Source: Bedellia somnulentella (taxonomy: Eukaryota; Arthropoda; Insecta; Lepidoptera; Bedelliidae). Taken from it: DNA of 64,000 nt. Shown piece after piece: positions 58,101 through 64,000 of this stretch. Both the position numbers and the translations under genes were made by a program. Under the pieces are notes generated by a model. The model saw only the letters and a program-made list of their open reading frames with translations. It did no database searches and had not been told where the DNA came from. The stretch is from the NCBI GenBank assembly GCA_963576735.1, contig OY755171.1, positions 13,330,001 to 13,394,000 on the forward strand, in the 5' to 3' direction. The first letter of the stretch is position 1. The number at the start of each line of letters is the position of its first letter.

Positions 58101-61100
58101 ATAAATTAACCACACACATATGACATTAGTAATGATACATTGGTGTAGGCCTGACGTGGGATTTGAACCCTCATCGTCTGTACGATAAGCGATGTTCTAC
58201 CCGCTGCTATATACATTCACGGTCACTATAAATAATAACGTTTTCTTAAACGTAGTATTAAAATGTATTTCTAAATATTATTGAATTCTATAGGTTTTGC
58301 GTTGGGGACCGATTCTACCTATGCGACAACAAGATCCTGTGCGAGTACGACTACGAGGAGCGTCTGGTGTTTGCCAGCATGGCGGCCAACCCCAGCGGCC
58401 TGGCGCATATTCGGCGGCAAGTTAGTGGACTACAGGTGAGGATTTCGATAATGTACTAAGATTTACACAATTTACTATACAAAATTTAATTTAATGTAAT
58501 GGGTTTCTAGCAACATCACTATAAAATCACTTAAAAACTTCGGTATTTCAAGTTGCCTTGCACGACATGATCATATATATCACTTATATCAGATATATAA
58601 GAGATTGAGTAGCCCAAGTGGCACAGATAACCATCATTAACACTTAGTTACTAAATAAGTGGAGTAGCTTAGCAGAAGAGCTCTGAGTACTACTTGAGAA
58701 TCATTGCAAACCTCTTGCTTCCCTTACGTTTATCAATGTTTTCATACATGCTTGTTAATTCTTCTCACTTCGGACTGACTCCAACAATTTACTAGATTTT
58801 TTTTTATCCTAATTAGTTGAGTCTAGGCCGTTTAATGTAAGTATTTTTGCAATAAATATATCCTTATTTTACAAAGCTAACTGCTATTTTTTTGTTGGAA
58901 TTATTCTTAGAACTGAATATGTCATGATTATAATTCAAAAGTTTATCAATACCTCGTTTCAAGTACAATTTAATATTAAAGAACTGTTATTTCCAAAGCC
59001 AATAAGTTAACATCTGCAATTTGACTAAACACGTGTTGCAAGTGATGTAGTCATGCCCTCGGACCTCTAATAGCGATATTACCTTTCATGAGAACGGATC
59101 GATTTTCTGTTCTTTAATACCGTATTAATCGAGGTATAGCAAATGTGTGGAATACTTAATATTACATACATATACTCACCGCTATAAATCCCAAAAAGGG
59201 GTAGCTAGAACTTCAGAATTGGAAATTCCTCAGTCACTTTTGGATGTTGAGATGAGAAAAGATTGTAAAACAAAGGGTCCCCAACCGCATCGTCCAATAA
59301 TTATTAAAAAAGCGGCCAAGAGCGAGATGGACTCGCTAATGAAGGGTTCCGTAGCAGCACAGCAGCAGGTAGGTAACATAGTAATATACAAGTTTAAAAT
59401 GTTTAGTTTAAAATGTTATTTACTTATCACTGATTTACTATAAGAAAACAATGGTTCACGTTTTATGCGTAAGGCCTATGATAGTAAAATTATTGTTATA
59501 TATTTCAGTGAAATTAATAAATTAGGTAAGTAATTTGATTTATGACGTTTAAAAAATAGAACTACTGGCTAGATCTCATTCAAACCAATTTTCGTTAGTA
59601 GTTTGTATAGTAATACACATCATATTTTTTTTTCAGTTTTATCATGCCCATATTTTAGAAGTTACGGGGGGGGAGACACACATTTTACCACTTTGGAAAA
59701 GTCTCTCGCGCAAACTATTCAGTTTTGAAAAAAATGATATAAGAAACCTCAACATCATTTTCAAATACCTTTTGATAGATACCCCACACGTATAGGTTTG
59801 ATGAAAAAAAAAATTTTGAGTTTCAGTTCTATGTATGGGGAACCATAAAAATTTTGTTTTTTTTTTCAGATTTTATTTTAAAATCTTAATGCGGTTTACA
59901 GAATACATCTACGCACCAATTTTCAATAATGTAGTTCTTATAGTTTCGGAATAAACTGGCTGTGACATACGGACGGACGGACGGACAGACAGACGGACAG
60001 ACATGACGAATCTATAAGGGTCCCGTTTTTGCCATTTGGCTACGGAACCCTAAAAAGTGAGCCTCTTAGTCGCCTTTTACGAACACCCACGCGAAGAAAA
60101 GGGGATAGTACTATTCTGTATTATGTTATTTTACTAAAAATACTGAGATACCTGAAACAATCGATATCAGCATGCAAATTTAAGAAGATTCCTACCAGTA
60201 ATAAGTTTGTTCATTTATTTCGGTCGGTCCATGTCGCATATAGATTCAATTAGGTTCACAACATTATCCCTATTTGGAATAGGGACGACGTGAAAAAGTC
60301 GACTCTAAGTAAATAACTCCCACAAGGACACTGTTAGTGGAAGATTCTATCTCCAGTTTATTATGTTTCTTTTGTATAAGATCATTAATCTTTCGCGTAC
60401 GAACGCTTGTCGGAATGCGAATGTAGGGGAATCTATTTCATTTTATGAGCCACACGAGTAGAAGAAGCCCATTCAGTCGCGAGACACATTTCTAATAGAC
60501 TTTTTGATTGTGTCTGCCTATTGCTGTCGAGATATTGACAGAACTATTTACCCACTTATCTTTATTTATTTTGATAATCAGCTTAGAATAACTTTATATC
60601 ATATTCCCGCCGATGCTGTAATAAGTTAGGATTATATTAAACATGGGTTGATTGATGCGATTGGCGACCCAAAGCCAAGTCAAAACCACATATTTTTCAC
60701 CTATATAGTCCTTAAAATTGATGGCAAAGAATAATAACAAATACTTTAAAAATCTCATTAATTAAATTACAAAATAATATGCTGATTTACGAGTAGGAAT
60801 GTGTGAAGTAATAACTAATTAAAAATTTTGCAGAAGCGTTTTTACACGTGTTTCATTTCCTCTGTATATTCATATTACGTTTACGGTGCAAATAAAAATA
60901 ACATGTCAATTATTTTTATTTACTAATTAACTGACTGAGAAAAAAAATAACGTCGACATATTTTATATACATGCTACATATTGCTAAAACCGCTGTCAAA
61001 TCTATGATTCTCTTTACTTTACAAAAGTTTTAAACGCGTTGATGAGAAAGTTCGTGGCTTAGCTGACATTTGACTAGCTTATATTTCCGCAGATTGCGGG

Positions 61101-61919
61101 TTGGAATTCTTATGGTGGCCACATTTATATGAATATCAACGACTGTTTCTTAGTATATGCTATTGTTTATATGTATAAGTATATTATTTAATTTTAAGGA
61201 TATCGTTGAGTTACTAACTCCCCATACCACAGGATATTTTATTGTACTTTCGAGCTAAAATAATCTTAGCAACATACTTATCGGTTTATATGCATTCCTA
61301 TAAAGTATAAAGTATGCTGTTTAGTGTCAGCTTAGAATAGCACTACCCCATTTCTTTCAGTGGGTGCACGTAAAAGGCGACTAACGGTATTGGGGCTTTT
61401 AAGGGATTTTTGGGCGATGCGGTTGGAGATCCATCATTAACAACCTTTATTTAACCATCTTTTCCCCACTCAATTTTCCAAAAGTGGCTGAGGAATTTCT
61501 AATTCCTTAGCTCTGGCTAACCCTTCTAGGGATTTATAGCCGTGAGTATATGTATGTATGTATAAAGTATAGTTTAAGTTTAATCTATGACTAAGAGGGG
61601 TATCCAAAGCTACAGAATAAGAAATTCCTCAGCTTCTTTTCGAAGTTGAGTGTAGCAAAGGTTGTAAAATACGAGTTGATGATAAAAGCCCCAATACCCT
61701 TAGTCACCTCTCACGAAAACCTACGAGAGAAAATAGAAATCTGAATACTATATTTTGTTATAGTCTCCAAGCGCAGCAGCCTACGGCGGCGTGCCATGCG
61801 GGGCGGCGGCGGTGGCGGGCGCGCTAGACAAAGATGGCGGCGGGTGCGCCGGCGCGGACGACGCGTCCAGCGGCTACGGCAGCCCGCCCGACCCCGACGT
61901 GTGCGACGCCGCGCGATGA
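49113..61919 (+). CDS. Bx: LIM-only protein, Beadex/dLMO orthologue (five coding exons)
   Basis: Exons 49113-49155, 57039-57276, 57641-57766, 58294-58435 and 61764-61919 join in frame to 234 residues. LIM1 spans about 38-91 (CAQCGK, then [13 protein letters not shown] and LCKRD); LIM2 spans about 102-155 (CVACNK, then [16 protein letters not shown] and LCEYD). All eight zinc ligands of each domain are present. No homeodomain follows, so this is an LMO and not a LIM-homeodomain protein. In Drosophila the orthologue binds the LIM-domain cofactor Chip and competes with Apterous in the nucleus, tuning wing and nervous-system patterning. The C-terminal exon is Gly/Ala-rich and ends [17 protein letters not shown]. 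All introns start GT and end AG. The last exon is assigned by phase and sequence character, so its confidence is lower than that of the LIM exons. Confidence 0.93.
49190..49440 (+). repeat. SINE-B copy just after the first coding exon
   Basis: Begins TCATGGCTGTTAACGGTGAG, runs through GTCATGTGACAGTGTATTCG and CAGGCC/CTGCCC words and ends with the hairpin and a TTTATGTTATG tail. It lacks the tRNA-like head. It starts about 35 bp after the splice donor at 49155. Confidence 0.8.
49441..53110. other. non-coding, LMO intron
   Basis: No exon or repeat supported. Mixed-composition stretches at 50090-50240 and 50860-51020, and a short (GGC)n run at 52223-52240, may be regulatory. The remainder is AT-rich. 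Confidence 0.35.
53117..53275 (-). repeat. tRNA-derived SINE with A and B boxes
   Basis: On the minus strand a TGGCCGAGTGG A box (53255-53265) and a GGTTCGATCCC B box (about 53208-53218) have the spacing of tRNA-Ser/Leu-like heads, followed by an AT-rich body. The ends do not pair as an acceptor stem, so it is a SINE and not a tRNA gene. Confidence 0.6.
53280..54957. other. non-coding, LMO intron
   Basis: AT-rich, no repeat copy or exon that I can support. Confidence 0.4.
54958..55310 (+). mobile_element. 5'-truncated LINE, RT polyprotein C-terminus
   Basis: An open frame runs about 105 codons to the stop at 55278-55280, with [17 protein letters not shown] near its start and [17 protein letters not shown], then [12 protein letters not shown], at its end. 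This is the usual C-terminal end of reverse transcriptase polyproteins of a common insect non-LTR element. It has no ATG and no RT core. The 3' end carries the GCCTACCCCAATGGG hairpin and a TATG repeat tail, shared with the SINEs. Clade not assigned. Confidence 0.7.
55311..55742. other. non-coding, nothing recognised
   Basis: AT-rich intron sequence without identifiable content. Confidence 0.4.
55743..56833. mobile_element. fold-back element with about 280-bp arms
   Basis: The left arm (55743 to about 56020) and the right arm (about 56540-56833) are inverted copies starting TATATAGTCCAGTCAAAATA and sharing GCATTAATTCCCAACAAGCT and GCGGGATC-type blocks. The right arm has about 12 extra bases near its end. 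The centre holds a GC-rich insert. TA/TATA at the tips fits a TA-targeting DNA element, but the true target duplication is uncertain. Confidence 0.75.
56326..56508 (+). repeat. GC-rich retroposon tail nested in the fold-back
   Basis: A GC-rich block starts CTTTGCCCCGCCAGGGCGGC and ends GGGGGATCCTATGAGGATTT, CCCCTCCGGTAAAC and a poly(A) run. It resembles a 5'-truncated, poly(A)-tailed non-LTR element end that I have seen in moth genomes. It interrupts the AT-rich centre of the fold-back. Confidence 0.5.
57039..57276 (+). CDS. Bx: LMO exon, LIM domain 1
   Basis: Acceptor GTGTCCAG|GTCA and donor CTTAG|GTAAGT. Encodes residues 15 to the split Arg before LFG and holds the whole of LIM1. An ATG just before the acceptor (57029) is in the same frame, so an alternative transcript could start here with MCPGQPEDK. 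Confidence 0.93.
57641..57766 (+). CDS. Bx: LMO exon, first half of LIM domain 2
   Basis: Acceptor TGGACAG|GTTA, donor CACAG|GTGAGT, 126 nt. Encodes [20 protein letters not shown] through CFACQQCNH. Confidence 0.95.
57950..58206 (-). repeat. SINE-B copy with tRNA-like head in an LMO intron
   Basis: CAAACGCTCACACCGTATAT tail end, hairpin, CATGATAAATTAACCACACA, then a B-box-like GGGTTCAAATCCCACG on the minus strand. It occupies about half of the 527-bp intron and ends about 90 bp before the next exon. Confidence 0.8.
58294..58435 (+). CDS. Bx: LMO exon, second half of LIM domain 2
   Basis: Acceptor TTCTATAG|GTTT, donor TACAG|GTGAGG, 142 nt. Encodes [20 protein letters not shown], then [20 protein letters not shown] and RQVSGLQ. 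The junctions keep the frame. Confidence 0.95.
58436..59162. other. non-coding, LMO intron
   Basis: AT-rich intron without recognised content. Confidence 0.4.
59163..59300 (-). repeat. SINE-A copy, first part (split)
   Basis: CATACATATACTCACCGCTA to CCCCAACCGCATCGTCCAAT, then interrupted. The other end resumes at 60056. Confidence 0.7.
59310..60055 (+). repeat. GGAC/GACA-bearing interspersed repeat nested in SINE-A
   Basis: Begins GCGGCCAAGAGCGAGATGGA and ATGAAGGGTTCCGTAGCAGC. It passes through AGTTACGGGGGGGGAGACAC, ACTATTCAGTTTTGAAAAAA and a (GGAC)n(AGAC)n run at 59970-60003, and ends GGCTACGGAACCCTAAAAA. I recognise it as a repeat found across moth genomes; its class is not certain. Confidence 0.7.
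60056..60120 (-). repeat. SINE-A copy, second part (split)
   Basis: CCTCTTAGTCGCCTTTTACG through AAAAGGGGATAGTACTATTC is the remaining 5' part of the SINE-A begun at 59163. About 20 bp of consensus are missing at the junction. Confidence 0.65.
60121..61321. other. non-coding, LMO intron
   Basis: AT-rich; no exon or repeat copy supported. Confidence 0.4.
61322..61560 (+). repeat. SINE-A copy before the LMO terminal exon
   Basis: Full-length copy with hairpin and GTGAGTATATGTATGTATG tail. Sense orientation relative to the gene. Confidence 0.85.
61585..61735 (-). repeat. SINE-A copy, degenerate, abutting the terminal exon
   Basis: GAGGGGTATCCAAAGCTACA, AGAAATTCCTCAGC and GCCCCAATACCCTTAGTCAC follow the family in reverse. 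It ends 28 bp before the exon at 61764 and can pair with 61322-61560. Confidence 0.7.
61764..61919 (+). CDS. Bx: LMO terminal exon, Gly/Ala-rich C-terminus
   Basis: Acceptor TTTTGTTATAG|TCTCC. In the phase left by the previous exon it encodes [20 protein letters not shown], then [20 protein letters not shown] and [11 protein letters not shown], and stops at 61917-61919. It is a 156-bp GC-rich island in AT-rich DNA, with a codon-like GC pattern. SINE-A sequence comes within 30 bp upstream. Confidence 0.75.
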   Translation, partial: SPSAAAYGGVPCGAAAVAGALDKDGGGCAGADDASSGYGSPPDPDVCDAAR

Positions 61920-61984
61920 CCGACGATGCCGCGCCGACTTTTAGCATCGGTATGGAAAATTATTTAGTCTATTAATTATGGAGA

Positions 61985-62195
61985 ATAGTATCAGTGTCAG
62001 TAGGAGACGACCAAGGAGGCTACATTTAGATCGAATGACGAATGTACTCAAAATATTGGCGACCTTAGTCTGTAAAATAAAAGAACATGTATGAAAATAT
62101 TAATGAATGTAGATAAAGCTCGAGAGGTTTCTCAGGTTCTTAAGAAGTGGCTATCAATCGTCTCTGGCTACACCAATAGCAATGTATTCTCTTAC
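61985..62195 (+). repeat. degenerate LINE 3' fragment after the LMO stop codon
   Basis: ACCAAGGAGGCTACATTTAG, ATAAAAGAACATGTATGAAA, TAATGAATGTAGATAAAGCT and GTCTCTGGCTACACCAATAG line up with 55095-55280 but carry frame-breaking changes. It lies in the probable 3' untranslated region. Confidence 0.6.
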
Positions 62196-62309
62196 TAATT
62201 TATTAGCTTTTCTAACTTAAGCTGATGAAAGAACCTGGTACAGATCAATGCTTCCTATTTGAAATTTTTAAATGTACGGCTTTAGTAATAAATATAGGAA
62301 AGAAGAAAT

Positions 62310-62360
62310 TCGACACCAGCTGGAATCAAACCCACGACCTTAACGGCTTAAGTGCTAATT
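62310..62360 (-). repeat. tRNA-like SINE head remnant
   Basis: The reverse strand reads GTCGTGGGTTTGATTCCAGC, a B-box-like block matching the remnant at 23628-23680. Low certainty. Confidence 0.3.
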
Positions 62361-63463
62361 GAGTAAATAAGGTTACAGGATTTCCTAGAATTAAAAAAGA
62401 AATAGGGGTGTTTGTGTACGGATTTGCACTTAAAGTATGTTTATTTATGCACAAATTATATTACTTGCGAAGAAATAAAAATGATTTACCCCTACTATTG
62501 GGAGTGTGTTCAATAACTTAGATGATTTTTCAAAGCTTTCGTTACTTACAGGTAAAGCCGCATTAGTGAGGACGTGGCGCCTTTGCTTCAGCCAAGGCGA
62601 TCGAAAGATTTAGTGATCCTCTTATATTTTCATATTCACGAAAACTTTAGTCACGTTACGACACAATGCAATCGAATGCAGTGCTTAGAACTCTACGTAA
62701 AGTAAGTGGTTCATGTGACATGTTAAGTGTAATGTTAATTTGTCTGGTAATGTTATTAGATAATTGTTAAGCAACAGAACAGAGTCGGTGTAGTTAATAG
62801 AAGCTTTGTCGAGACGCATTAGAGCGGTAGGCGTGGCGAGCTGGCTCCCAGATACTAGCCCACTCGGCGACGTTCGGGATGAATCATTACACCACACTCG
62901 AGAACATGACATTTCCATTATGTATACCATTTGACAACTTGTTTACGATATCGAAGCACACTTTTGTCGTGTACGCATTCGAAAAGGAAACACCGACTGT
63001 TTCGGCGCAAATATATTTATGTATGAGAACAGCCAATTACGTCATCGGCTTTCATAAACCCAAACGAAATATTTTTTTTATGTTAACATTTTGTCCGTAC
63101 AACGATTCAGGTCCAATTGTAAATTGTATAATTTATTAGTGAATGCGATCTCATTGTTGTGAAAAATGTACATTTTGTAAAATTAACTATTGTTATCATA
63201 CAAGGTATGAAGTTTGATGATATTTGTTTTCTTTTTGAATTGGTTTTATTATGTTTTAAAGTTTTTTTACCAAAGATGTTTTCTATAGCAGTCTCAGTTA
63301 TATAACATGACCATTAAAACAAAAATGGCATTGAGAATATAAGAAAATCACTTTTAAGATTATTCTATATAATTTGCTGCCATTATTCTTTATAAAAATA
63401 GTCATGTTGTATAGGCAATTTTCAATTAAAATTAAAGGTTAGTTTAAAATGCTGTACAATAAA

Positions 63464-64000
63464 TAAAGTTGGTGAGACTGGTCGAAAGTTACAAATGTAA
63501 GTATAATAGAAAATACAGATCACATTTTAATTCTGCTTTATAATATTTCATTTCAGATGTCTGAAATTTATTTCAAAAAGTTTTTATTAAGATTGTCTAT
63601 GTAATTAGGAAAAAATCACAGATAATAAATTCAAATTTAGAAATAAGCATAGGTTGATGCTAAATTCTCTTAAACTAAGACGCTGTAAAATAGAAGTTTC
63701 TACACTAAAGAAGATGTACTTATTTATGTATAAATAAATTGGAGTAAAATAATTAATGACGGAATACGGTTTCAAATAATGTTTCCGATTGTAAGATCGA
63801 CAGAGTGAACTTGCTGAACACGCTTTGTTAATTTGAAAGTTAATGTGTAAATAAATATATTTATTTAAATCTTAATTATATTTTTAATTGTATACCCCTA
63901 CTTATTAGAAACATATTTTTTCCTTAATAGCGTGATTGGGACTTCGTCGAAATTTATTACTAAATGGGAAGTATTTAACAAGACAAGCCTAACCTAACCG
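63464..64000. other. non-coding, nothing recognised
   Basis: AT-rich to the window end, with no supported feature. Confidence 0.4.

Larger units (their letters stand above)
61920..63463 (+). other. probable 3' untranslated region of the LMO gene
   Basis: No coding signal after the stop codon at 61919. AATAAA signals occur at several sites; the one at 63458-63463 is a reasonable end. The extent is inferred. Confidence 0.3.

Noticed and set aside
58135..58206. Possible tRNA gene in the LMO intron
   Set aside because: The B-box-like block belongs to the head of a SINE-B copy; the cloverleaf is incomplete.
59310..59370. Possible extra LMO exon ending at a GTAGGT donor
   Set aside because: The segment is the start of a widespread repeat, and the LMO exons on both sides already join in frame without it.
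59147..59443. 98-codon frame in the LMO intron
   Set aside because: It spans the junction of a SINE-A and a different repeat, so it is a chance frame.
61711..61947. Arginine-rich minus-strand frame
   Set aside because: Shadow of the GC-rich LMO terminal exon.
1..64000. CRISPR array, bacterial operon or rRNA genes
   Set aside because: None seen; introns, SINEs and a LIM-only gene show that this is animal nuclear DNA.

Overview
The window is nuclear DNA from an insect, most likely a moth or butterfly. It is AT-rich and intron-rich, and it is full of short interspersed repeats of types I know from lepidopteran genomes. It holds one recognisable host gene, on the + strand: a LIM-only (LMO) gene orthologous to Drosophila Beadex/dLMO. 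Five coding exons (49113-49155, 57039-57276, 57641-57766, 58294-58435, 61764-61919) join in frame into a 234-residue protein with two LIM domains. A possible 5' untranslated exon ends at 24997, which would give a first intron of about 24 kb.

The main feature is a complete Polinton/Maverick (adintovirus-type) integrated DNA virus-transposon at 8461-22808, 14,348 bp long. It is bounded by a 6-bp target duplication (GCTATA) and has terminal inverted repeats of about 2 kb that look nearly identical. The unique core reads left to right: protein-primed DNA polymerase B (with an 81-nt intron), packaging ATPase, a small basic protein, a 270-residue unknown, retrovirus-type integrase with a C-terminal chromodomain, penton-like minor capsid protein, a core-protein-X-like protein, hexon-like major capsid protein and adenovirus-type cysteine protease. 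All frames are open. Each inverted repeat carries a copy of a spliced gene (two exons, 164 residues) that I do not recognise. Polymerase and integrase would copy and insert the element; capsid proteins, ATPase and protease would form and mature a particle. The insertion looks recent and possibly still competent.

The rest is non-coding and repeat-laden. Two SINE-like families (called SINE-A and SINE-B here) and a LINE share one 3' tail that can fold into the same hairpin, with an apparent compensatory change. There is also a piggyBac-like deletion derivative flanked by TTAA (33294-34327), two large fold-back elements (30338-30919 and 55743-56833), a small palindromic MITE (3600-3743), a perfect 33-bp hairpin (23810-23880), a motif-rich block (4495-5890) and nested insertions inside LMO introns. 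Long stretches between 24 kb and 57 kb contain no coding signal I can defend; part of them may be regulatory sequence of the LMO gene.
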